From the NCBI GenBank assembly GCA_004380135.1, contig QXCR01000233.1:1-33801 (forward strand): a stretch of DNA of 33,801 nt. Direction: 5' to 3'. The position numbers were made by a program, and so were the translations under genes. The notes under the pieces were generated by a model. That model made no database searches and was not told where the DNA came from. It saw nothing but the letters and a program-made list of their open reading frames with translations. The stretch's first letter is position 1, and the number at the start of each line of letters is the position of its first letter. Below are positions 17,843 to 26,033 of this stretch, piece by piece. The stretch comes from Stemphylium vesicarium (taxonomy: Eukaryota > Ascomycota > Dothideomycetes > Pleosporales > Pleosporaceae).

Positions 17843-18792
17843 ATGGCGCCAAACCTGGCGGTTTCACAGCGCAGGATGATTCATGACATGATACTAAGTA
17901 ACGAGCTCACAGCTGCTCAGATGGCTGACGCAGCTGGCTGCAGTGTTCGCGCCGTCGAGTATATCCGCTTCAACCTGCGCGCCTTTGGATCCGTCGAAGC
18001 GCCATGGAACGGTGGCGGCCGTCCTCGATTTATTACCCCAATGCTCGAAGCTCTCCGCGAGCACCTTCTCGAAAAGCCCGATCGATACCTCGATGAGATG
18101 GCCGTTTTTCTATTAGACGAGTTTGGAACACTCGTGCCAACTTCCACTATAAGCCACACATTGAAGTCTGTTGGCTCGTCGAAGAAAGTCTGCCGTCGGG
18201 TGGCTAGCGGACGTAATACAGACCTCCGCGACTACTACCTGCACAACCTGTCCTCCTTTCGCCCTTACCACCTCGTGTATGTGGATGAGTCTGGGTGTGA
18301 CAAACGTATCGGGTTCAGGCGGACAGGGTGGTCTCCGCTCGGTACCAGCGCGAGCAGCGGTGGTAGATACTACCAGCATACACGCAAGATGGGATCTTGC
18401 TGTCGCGTGTATTTCAAGGTACAACTGACAGCACTGTCTTCGAAGACTACATCGAGCAGCTGCTCCAGCATTGCGGCAAATGGCCAGCGCCAAAGTCGGT
18501 GCTTGTGATGGACAACGCATCTTTCCACCATACTGAACGCATCGCGCAGATGTGTGCTAACGCAGGCGTGAAGCTCATGTACCTACCGCCGTACTCGCCC
18601 GACCTCAATCCGATCGAGGAGTTCTTCGCTGAACTCAAGGCGTTCATCAAGCGCGGCTGGAGCACGTACGAAGACAACCCAGCCCAAGGCTTTGATGTGT
18701 TCCTAGAGTGGTGTGTGGACCAGGTAGGGAGCAAGGAGCAGAGCGCACAGAGTGATTTCCGGCACTCCGAGTGGACCATCGATGAAGTGTAG
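17843..18792 (+). pseudogene. Tc1/mariner (DDE_3) transposase, frameshifted
   Basis: The frame starts at ATG 17843 (MAPNLAVSQRRMIHDMILS) with a paired-type HTH (LTAAQMADAAGCSVRAVEYI), then GGRPRFITP, FLLDEFGTLVPTSTIS and YVDESGCDKRIGFRRTGWSPLG with the first catalytic Asp. Around 18342-18366 the frame breaks: a short deletion shifts it and the continuing frame has a TAG at 18364. Beyond it the second half is open: ILPAYTQDGILLSRVFQG, VLVMDNASFHH (second Asp) and PPYSPDLNPIEEFFAELK (third acidic site, DD34D spacing). Total length matches the usual ~330 residues. No convincing terminal inverted repeats were found. It lies between the NLR and its candidate effector and accounts for most of the 1.2 kb that separates them. 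Confidence 0.9.
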
Positions 18793-18894
18793 ATGTCTAG
18801 TATGTTTCAACAAAACTACAATCTTTCTCTATTGCTGATGCTACCGGTTCTACTACTGATTACTCCCTCCCCAGTGATAGTTCTGCACATGTAC

Positions 18895-20182
18895 CTATCT
18901 TCCTCCGAAAACGGCACCATGAACTCCACCGTTGATGATGCCGGCTTGTTGGCCCGAGTTCTCATTGCCAACCGTAGGCTGGCAAATGGGTCTCCTCATC
19001 GGGAACTCAAATCCGCGATATCTCTATACATAATAACCCGATATAGACAATCGATAGCTTATTCCATCGCCTAAATCTACATCTAGATTTTATATGTAGA
19101 AAGTCTTTCTCTTAAGCTAATAACAAAAAGGTTATTAGCTAACCTACGTTGCCAAGAGTTGGGTCTCCACATTTTGCTCCGAACTAAGATATCTAGCTAG
19201 GTACTGTAGCTAGCTAGATACTTTCTATATATAAAATATAGGCCTATATTTAGGCTATAAAATAAGCTATTGATCGTCTAAATTGGGTTAGAGCCTGTAG
19301 AGATATTGCAGCTTTTTAGATCCCGATGTGGAGACCCATTTACCAGCCTAGCCAACCGTCACGTTCGTCACTGTGGTTGAATTATCTGGGCTCTTTGCGG
19401 CAGCTTTGGCGACAGCTTCTTCCTGTGCTTTTGACAACAGCTCAGCTAAGAGCGAGCGTGATGCTTCTAGCGCTTTGCGTTCTTCTTCCAACTGTTGCAA
19501 TATCTTAACTTTGCCTTCGTTAGGCCTAGCCTCTTGCTCATCATCGCTGCTTAGATTTTGCTCTTCTACCTTGCTTTCTAATACTACTAGCTGTTTATCG
19601 GTTGTAGCAGCACTACCCTTGACCTCTGCCTGTACTAGAGACATGGTCCTCCTAATATCTTCCGTATTGTGGGTGTGGCGCACGGAGCTGTACCTACAAG
19701 GAAAGGTCGGCCTAGATTTCGCAGTAATATAATAGAGCTGTAGTCACTTACAAGGTAGCTATGCTCACGACTAAATTGATCGAGAGCTTGCAGTTCTGAA
19801 GCTGCTCTGACATAGCCTTAATCTGCCCTTGCTTAAAGAACCCCACGCTTGTTCGATCCTGCCATGCCAGTTTCCCGCCTTCCAAGTGTCGAGTACAGCG
19901 CTAAAGGTTAGTCCTGAATAGATGACATGCTTACGTGCAGCTGCTAATTGTTGTTCTCGACTCGACTAGTACGCTTGCGCCAAGGAGATCCCATTCTCTC
20001 TCTTCAACACCTTGAAGCAGTTTAAGCGACGTTTCGACAGACTGCACGTCTTCTAATAGGCGCTTAACAGTTTTCGGGGCCTCCTTAAGCTGCTGCAGGT
20101 CTTCTATAAGCAGGCGTACGCCGTGCAAGGCTGGCACAGTAATACCCACGATGCTGGCAGTGATGCTAAGAGGATCCGTCAT
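18895..20182 (-). pseudogene. HeLo-like/PigL_N-domain effector gene with C-terminal amyloid-type motif, broken by MITE and two stops
   Basis: Minus strand: ATG at 20182 opens MTDPLSITASIVGITVPALHG, then LIEDLQQLKEAPKTVKRLLEDV. This N-terminal type is known from fungal STAND-associated proteins (PigL_N/SesA/HeLo-like). In-frame TAA (19933-19931) and TAG (19903-19901) interrupt codons 84 and 94, while the frame continues on both sides (GKLAWQDRTSVGFFKQG). One 58-nt intron (19751-19694, GTAAGT...TAG) joins exon 2, which has an acidic, coiled-coil-like stretch (LEEERKALEASRSLLAELL). The 375-bp MITE sits after codons ACG GTT GGC. Past it the frame resumes with NENSGQQAGIINGGV and ends FGGR-stop at 18895. 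Without the MITE and one TSD copy the exons total 846 nt, exactly 282 codons. The last ~17 residues match the NLR N-terminal motif. Confidence 0.85.
18976..19350. mobile_element. Palindromic MITE with 9-bp target duplication
   Basis: The ends are AGGCTGGCAAATGGGTCTCC and its near reverse complement. The inverted similarity continues inward through almost the whole 375 bp (for example CTAGATTTTATATGTAGAAAG near 19084 pairs with CTTTCTATATATAAAATATAG near 19220), so the element can fold back on itself. It is flanked by GCCAACCGT at 18967-18975 and 19351-19359. A 9-bp duplication suits Mutator-like elements; a TA at each junction means a Tc1/mariner origin cannot be excluded. It codes for nothing. 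Confidence 0.88.
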
Positions 20183-20359
20183 ATTGTGTTTAGAAGCAAT
20201 TAAGAAGAGGCGAGCGGAGAGGCAACTATAGAGTAAATGCAACAAAGAGGGGAAGAGAGGAAGATAGGTCCTCAACTGAAGCGTAAAATATGGGGTTTTT
20301 GCCATTATAGAGTCGCCAAGTAGGGGCTGAGTGGCCTGCAGGCAGACTTTCCAACAAGC
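20183..20359 (-). promoter_or_regulatory. Presumed 5' flank of the broken effector gene
   Basis: This 177-bp stretch separates the effector ATG from the hAT-type terminal repeats that begin near 20360. It presumably held the promoter or 5' UTR. On the gene's strand it is pyrimidine-rich (TTCCTCTCTTCCCCTC type) shortly before the ATG, as is common in fungal promoters. No specific operator is recognisable. Confidence 0.4.
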
Positions 20360-21170
20360 GAGCCAGATCAAGCGCTTGACTTGACCAGCTTGAAGCTTGA
20401 TTGTTCGCTCAAGTCAAGCTGCCTCATAGTAATTAACAAGCCAAGTCAAGCTGAGGAGGAAGCCGGCTTGAGTAGCTTGGTCAGCTTGAGCGGGGAGGAG
20501 GCAGCAGCTAGCTGCTGGTAAGGCTGCTGATGAAGCTGCTGACTTTGCAGTAGGAGCGATTTTTATAGGAGATGGAGGGGCAAAAACATGCGAACGTAAT
20601 GTATTAGTGTCAGCTATGGAGTGCAATAGAACGGAGCAGAAAGACGCTAGGCCTAGAGAGGACGCGCTAACCGCGCCCACCTCGAACAGATTTCGTGATA
20701 GTTTTTTGTTGTTGCAAACGTTGCTTAGCAAGCGATCTGTGCAATCTTACGCAATGCACAGCTTATATAAAGCCGCTGGCGTCGTCGCGGGCGAGGAGAA
20801 GCTAGGTATACCGCTACGGCTAGCGCGTCGCCCTGCTTTGCTTAAGGACCTATGTAACGGTGTGAGGAGAGGGGGAGGACTGCGGTGTCATTGTATAGCT
20901 ACGAAGGAGAGAAGCTATATACGTGTGTGGGATGATAAAGTGTGGTAGCGATAACCGTACCTAACTTGTACCAGAGTGGATCTTGGCAAGATCTAAACCG
21001 TTACAACCTAGATTGCATCTTTTTCGTGTGCTGTGGCTGCTACAAGTACCAGCACAAGGGCGGCGTATATAAGGCGACGCGGTCACCAACATCAGCGTTT
21101 GTACAACCTCAGCAGCTGGGGTGGCGACTATCACGAGATTTAACACTAAGAAATTTTGTAGTATAGGCTA
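20360..21170 (+). pseudogene. hAT element relic: 5' end plus BED-finger fragment
   Basis: 20360-20480 is packed with TCAAGC/GCTTGA motifs like the end of the first hAT. Downstream, near 20985-21110 on the plus strand, is a fragment resembling the BED finger of the intact transposase: IFFVCCGCYKYQHKGGVYKA, compared with VYFVCKICHLRYHKACSGVY in the intact copy. A 114-codon frame at 20607-20948 has no recognisable domain and ends just before it. Everything after the finger is missing. It is either an internally deleted non-autonomous hAT or the 5' end of a truncated copy. Confidence 0.5.
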
Positions 21171-21407
21171 TCAAGCTATCAAGTCGAGCCTCAAGCAAGC
21201 CACCTATCTCAGCTTGATTGTCTGATCAAGTCAAGCTGTTTACCATCTTATCAAGCTCCACTCGAGCCAGCCAGCCGGCTTGGCTTGAGTGAAGGGACGT
21301 TTTGGGGCAGCTTGGCTTGCGAACGCTTGAATTTTTCAACCTTCGGCTTGGCTTGGATTAGACGGCTTAGTTGTTTAGTATACAATAGATTGCCCCCTTA
21401 TACTAAT
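21171..21407 (-). repeat. hAT 3' terminal region, TCAAGC-rich
   Basis: This stretch follows the stop codon of the hAT relic at 21408 and contains many TCAAGC/GCTTGA hexamers, including a block (AGCTTGATTGTCTGATCAAG) very like one at 20390-20420. It is probably the 3' end of the minus-strand hAT copy. The outer boundary cannot be fixed. Confidence 0.5.
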
Positions 21408-22861
21408 TTATATCATGTTTTCATCCCACTTGAATAGACGGTATAACTCATCTATTTCTATGTTAGATCTGGCCAGAAACGAGCTGTCTTTGGGCCCAAA
21501 ACCAGCCTTTTGCCACCTCCGTACGCACTGTATTGCCGCCAAAAGCTCCGCCGATATACCTCGTCGCTGCGGTTGCAGCAGATCCCCAAGCTCACTAAAC
21601 ATGCGCTCGCAATCACAGCTAGAGGTAGGTATTGAGATTGTCAAGCGTCAAGGTTGGGGAGAATCCTCCAGTATTAGGCTATGGGAGAGAGAGGCCTATA
21701 TACTGAATGGAGCACGCACTAGTCCTAAGGGGGAAGTGCGTGAGAGCAAACATGCGGTGGAACCTGGGGCAAACAGTACCGGCCCGTGCGGGAGACCCCA
21801 CGGCCGACAGAGATAACGTCAAGCGCAAGCTTAGACAGCTGAAAGTAGCGATCGCGCAGCCCTAGCCAGTAATTTATAGGGTCGTTGGCGTCGTTTGAAC
21901 CCTTCTCCGCCCTTGGCTCGCACTGTTTCCATCGCTGGTACTCATCCAGATCGCCCGGGCTAGCGCTCAAGTCCTTGGTATTTGGCTCCAAGAGGCTATC
22001 GATAGCGTCGTCTATATCGTTTGTGACTACTCTAACTGGCCGCGCCGTAGTTGGGTGGGTCTTATACTGAGCCCAGAGAGCGTAGAACGCGCGGTTGTTC
22101 TCCTCCAGCCAGTCTGGGCGATCTGCCCACGCTAAGTCGCAGTAGGTCTTGTAGTAGGGGTGAAGGATCGTAGCGGCGTAATAGGCGGGTGAGGCGTTAA
22201 GCTTGGTGTAATAGTCGCTAGCTTTGGCCTAAGCAGCGCGCAGATTGATCGCGAGGTGATCCTCTGGAGCCTTATCGTGTTCATATACAACGTCGTTATA
22301 TGACGTTACGCGCTGCTCGTAGTACCCTATTAAGAACTTAAACACGGGTATAACCTTATAGATCGCGCCGTATTGGCCGCCTTTGCCACGGCCTTCGAAG
22401 CGTTTTGTGGCTAACTTTAGCGGCGTTAGCACGTCTAGATACTCTGTAACCACGCCCCAATCGGCAGCGAATAGCCCAGTAGATCTCATCCACGGCGCCG
22501 CAACTGGCAGCTTGTTGCCCCGGCTTATAGCGTACGTATCCTCGTCTCGTGTGAGTCGTATATAGTGTCCAATGTAGGCGTTTATAGCTGGTTGAAGCAG
22601 TACAGCGCGCTCAAAGGCAGAGCAATGAGTTCCAGCGGGTAACAACTGGCTTCAAAGGCGCTAGTATATTCTGCTTGTTTGTGGGCAGCTCTCGGTTCGC
22701 GAGGCGCTGGAAATTCTCGAAAAGCTCGTGCTGTTGTGGCATTTCGATATAGTTAATCACCGATACGAGGATACCGAGAGGCCCGTCGCGGCGCCACTGC
22801 AGTAGGTAGTCCTCCTCCTATATTGACGCGATCAGTAGGGCCAGAGAGAGCTTTTAGCGAC
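21408..22861 (-). pseudogene. hAT transposase relic (C-terminal half) with nested solo LTR
   Basis: Minus-strand homology to the C-terminal ~430 residues of the transposase at 23273. In order: WRRDGPLGILV and MPQQHELFENFQ (22800-22690), AFERAVLLQPAINAY, LKLATKRFEGRG, PEDHLAINLRAA then a TAG, SPAYYAATILHPYYKTYCD, PINYWLGLRD, KLALDVI, and after the LTR SSCDCERMFSELGDLLQPQRR (dimerisation domain) to the stop at 21408. The TAG near 22229 replaces Trp of the intact copy (LRAAWAKAN), a CCA-to-CTA change on the plus strand and so RIP-compatible. The N-terminal half is absent; the intact hAT begins at 22910. Another frame disruption lies near 22640-22660. Dead copy. Confidence 0.85.
21639..21809 (-). 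mobile_element. Solo LTR (171 bp) of an LTR retrotransposon
   Basis: On the minus strand the insert starts TGTCGGCCGTGGGG and ends CGCTTGACA (TG...CA), carries a TATA-like CAGTATATAGG, and interrupts the hAT relic between KLALDVI and the dimerisation domain. The 5-bp flank GAGAT is duplicated at 21634-21638 and 21810-21814. Size, TG/CA ends and a 5-bp duplication fit a solo LTR left by recombination between two LTRs. Copia or Gypsy cannot be decided without internal sequence. Confidence 0.88.
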
Positions 22862-22909
22862 GCGTACGCTAAATTTGGGTGAGAGCGCGCTAACGTATCT
22901 GCAGGTTGC

Positions 22910-25900
22910 CAGACATGTCAACAATCCGTCAGTTTCCCGTTAACGGATTGTTCGGCCTGACACGTGATCAGTCCGTTCAATTCAAGCCGAACTACTAATA
23001 TTTTGCAGTCCGTTCAAGCCGAGGGCAAAGGCCTGATTGAACGGCCTGATAGTCCTGTAGTTTTAGTGTATCTAATTGTTCTTTAAAGTTAGAGACTGTT
23101 GTTAGCTATTGTGTAGGCCTTAGGGTATATAGCCTAGGTTTCATCCCATCTTCTCTCACTTATAGGCTAGTACGTACAGGGCTTAGCGGCCACAACGTTA
23201 GCCAGCGGAGATATAGACCTTAGTTCAGCGAGCAACCTATAGTTTTTTCTCTATTTTTCCCCTAACGCCACTATGACGCACCCTAAGCGCACGACTAAAC
23301 CTACTGAAAAGGTTAGGCAAGCTCAGCTTGACTTTGCAACGCCAGAAAATCGCCCAACAAAGCGCGCGCGGGTAGCTGCACCAATAACGCCAGCACGTCA
23401 AACATCACCTGCATTATCAACGCCTGCGCTAACGCACCTGTCCTCCCCACGCGCACTGCTTGCTGCCAGCCAGCAAGGGAGTCAACCGCTGTCTAAGGAT
23501 GACGCATTTGAGCTTGAGCTGCGTGAATCGCAGCTAGAGGAGGTTATTGTTGCACCTACCGCCGCCTCACGCGCTCCTACAGTTGCTTCAGCTGATAACA
23601 ACAGCACAGTAGGGCAGTCGCTGGCGGCAGGGTTTGACACGCGCTTTGCTGACAACTTCGATGATATCATTTGGCTAAGGCTGCCTAGTTACAGGGCACC
23701 GCTTGCGCCGCAGAAGCATAAGAAAAGCTGGATCTATGCCTATGGCTATCGCATCAACTCTACTGCCCCTCAGCTCAGTAGCAAGGTCTATTTTGTGTGC
23801 AAAATCTGCCATCTTAGGTATCACAAAGCCTGCAGCGGCGTCTACGACACTACTACCTCGCCGTCGACGGCAGCACGTCACCTTAACACCGCCCACCAGA
23901 TCTACAACCCTGACAAACCCGCCGCTCCAGCAGCAAGTACAACGGAACACACCCTACGCTCATACTACATGACAGGCGGCAAGGTGCCTCAGGATGTACA
24001 CAACGCCCTCACTGGCTTCGACATACAGCTATTTCGCTTCAAGGCGGTCACTTGGCTTGTCGAAGGCAACCACTCATTGTCTGAGTTTGAGCGCCCAGAG
24101 TTTCGAGCTATGTTGGAAGCAGCCAACCCGGAGGCAGTAACTGCGCTATGGACGAGCCACAATAGTGTCTCGAGATACGTTATGCGTCTCTACAACTACC
24201 TGCAACCCCGTGTTGCTGTTGAGCTGTCCAACGCGCTGAGTAAGATACACATCAGCTTTGACGGATGTACAATGCTAGGAGGCAAACGAGGCTTCTTAGG
24301 CGTTGTTGCGCACTTTGTGAGCTCCTCAGGCGAGCTTACAGATCTGCCTATTGCGCTTCCTCAGCTTACAGGTGCCCATACAGGCGTAAGGATAACTGAG
24401 GTTGTTGACCAAACATTGCAGCAGTTTGGTGTTGATAGCGCCAAGTTGGGCTATTTTGTACTTGACAATGCAGCCAACAACGACACCGCTATTGCCGTGG
24501 TTGCAGAGATTTACAACTTCTTGCCCGTCCACCGCCGCCTCCGCTGCGGTCCCCATACACTCAACCTTATCGGGCCAACGCTACTTTGGGGTAACAATCA
24601 GCAGGCGTATGACAATGCGCCCGAGGAGCTCAGCGATGAGGTGAGGTTTATGAGAGAGTGGCGTAAAGATGGTCCCCTTGGCGTGCTGCTTGACGTTATC
24701 AACTACATCAAAACACCACAGCAGCATGAGCTTTTCATCAATTTCCAACACCGCGCAAACGCTGAATTGTCCGCAAAAGATCGCAAGATTCTTGAGGTTG
24801 TCAAGCCTGTTGTTACGCGCTGGAAATCATATTTTAGCTGCTTTGAGCGCGCAGTTACGCTACAGTCTGCAGTCAACGCTTACTGTCAACTCCACGTTAC
24901 CAACACCGCCAATGCGGACGCCTACGCCGCTGCGAGCGGCAACAAAGAGCCTCACGCGCAGCGTTGGATGCGCTCAGGCGGCCTTACTGCGGCTGACTGG
25001 CAGACTGTCAACGAGTATCTTGCAATACTGCGACCGCTGAAATTGGCAACAAAGCGCCTTGAAGGTCGCGGTACTTACAAGCGATTTGGCTCACTTGCTG
25101 AGGTAATACCTGTCTTTGAGACCATTTTATCCAGCTACGAGGAGCGCGTAGAGCCCTACAGCGGCGTCAATTACGACGAGCCCGGTGCGCCAGAGGACCA
25201 CATTGCTATCAACCTCCGCGCTGCCTGGGCAAAAGCGAACGAGTACTTCGTTAAGCTCGATGACTCCCCCGCCTACTATGCTGCCACCTCTCTCCATCCA
25301 GCGTACAAACACTACTGCGACAACGCGTGGAAAGAAAAACCAGAGTGGTTGGCAGCAGCGCAAGCGGCGTTTCAGACACTTTGGGACACGTACAAGGACA
25401 ACCCAGCGCCGCCGCCAGCTCCAGCAGCACCGCGGGCGCGTGCAAACAACGACCTTAACCACGCTATCGCGTCTATGATGGAGCCTCAACAAGGCGTTAG
25501 AGTTTCTAACGATTTGGATGAGTACACGCGCTGGAAACTTGAGCCCTGGGTCCCCTCTGTCGACAATCCAATCACTTATTGGCTCTCACGCCGCCGCGAC
25601 TACCCGAACCTTACGCGCCTCGCGCTCGACGTCCTATCTATACCTGCCTCCAGCTGCGACTGTGAGCGCATGTTTAGTGAGCTTGGCGATCTTTTGCAGC
25701 CAAAAAGGAGGAAGATCTCATCCCAATTGCTGGTAGCAATACAGTCAGTACGCGCTTGGTTGCGGGCTGGTTTTGGTATTGAAGGAGAGACTGCAGAGTC
25801 TCTACTCAGCGACGAGGCAATTGATGTCATGTATGACTTGGGGAATTGGCACGATAACGAGGCCTAATTTGTATGTGAAAAAGTGATCAGTTTCAATAAG

Positions 25901-26033
25901 TTTCCTAATTAGTTCAGTTCAAGCTTAGCTAGTAGCCAATTCAATCAGTTTGCTCAGCATTTTCGGCCTGCTTTCTGCAGTTAAATTCAAGCCAGGGGTT
26001 GCAAACTGACTGAACGGATTGTTGACATCTCTG
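22910..26033 (+). mobile_element. Complete hAT transposon with intact transposase
   Basis: The left end CAGACATGTCAACAATCCG (22910) and the right end, read inward CAGAGATGTCAACAATCCG, are inverted repeats with one mismatch. Subterminal copies of TCAGTCCGTTCAA-like and CGGATTGTT motifs lie inside both ends. Length is 3124 bp with one uninterrupted gene. The 8-bp flanks (CAGGTTGC and ATTGTAGG) do not match, and the two flanks belong to different sequences: a hAT relic on the left and a DUF3435 gene on the right. Confidence 0.85.
23273..25867 (+). CDS. hAT transposase, intact
   Basis: An open 864-codon frame starts at ATG 23273 (MTHPKRTTKPTEKVRQAQ), preceded by a 360-bp leader inside the element. 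Residues 1-140 are disordered. A BED-type zinc finger spans ~145-205 (KKSWIYAYGYR, FVCKICHLRYH, TAARHLNTAH). The RNase-H-like core has its first Asp at about residue 330 (HISFDGC) and its second at ~397 (GYFVLDNAANND), with KPVVTRWKSYFSCFERAV between it and the helical insertion. The hAT dimerisation domain is at ~785-835 (LALDVLSIPASSCDCERMFS, then ELGDLLQPKRR). Length and domain order are those of full hAT transposases. It excises and reinserts its element in the nucleus. With both ends present this may be the one autonomous element in the window. Confidence 0.95.
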   Translation: MTHPKRTTKPTEKVRQAQLDFATPENRPTKRARVAAPITPARQTSPALSTPALTHLSSPRALLAASQQGSQPLSKDDAFELELRESQLEEVIVAPTAASRAPTVASADNNSTVGQSLAAGFDTRFADNFDDIIWLRLPSYRAPLAPQKHKKSWIYAYGYRINSTAPQLSSKVYFVCKICHLRYHKACSGVYDTTTSPSTAARHLNTAHQIYNPDKPAAPAASTTEHTLRSYYMTGGKVPQDVHNALTGFDIQLFRFKAVTWLVEGNHSLSEFERPEFRAMLEAANPEAVTALWTSHNSVSRYVMRLYNYLQPRVAVELSNALSKIHISFDGCTMLGGKRGFLGVVAHFVSSSGELTDLPIALPQLTGAHTGVRITEVVDQTLQQFGVDSAKLGYFVLDNAANNDTAIAVVAEIYNFLPVHRRLRCGPHTLNLIGPTLLWGNNQQAYDNAPEELSDEVRFMREWRKDGPLGVLLDVINYIKTPQQHELFINFQHRANAELSAKDRKILEVVKPVVTRWKSYFSCFERAVTLQSAVNAYCQLHVTNTANADAYAAASGNKEPHAQRWMRSGGLTAADWQTVNEYLAILRPLKLATKRLEGRGTYKRFGSLAEVIPVFETILSSYEERVEPYSGVNYDEPGAPEDHIAINLRAAWAKANEYFVKLDDSPAYYAATSLHPAYKHYCDNAWKEKPEWLAAAQAAFQTLWDTYKDNPAPPPAPAAPRARANNDLNHAIASMMEPQQGVRVSNDLDEYTRWKLEPWVPSVDNPITYWLSRRRDYPNLTRLALDVLSIPASSCDCERMFSELGDLLQPKRRKISSQLLVAIQSVRAWLRAGFGIEGETAESLLSDEAIDVMYDLGNWHDNEA

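Noticed and set aside
17611..17886. Plus-strand frame leading toward the mariner transposase
   Set aside because: Overlaps NLR exon 1 in antisense and is in a different frame from the transposase start; not a fused exon.
19901..19933. Possible 34-nt intron (GTAAGC...TTTAG) that would remove the first effector stop
   Set aside because: The splice is not phase-compatible with the following exon and is unusually short; direct reading with two stops keeps frame through 846 nt, so nonsense mutations explain it better.
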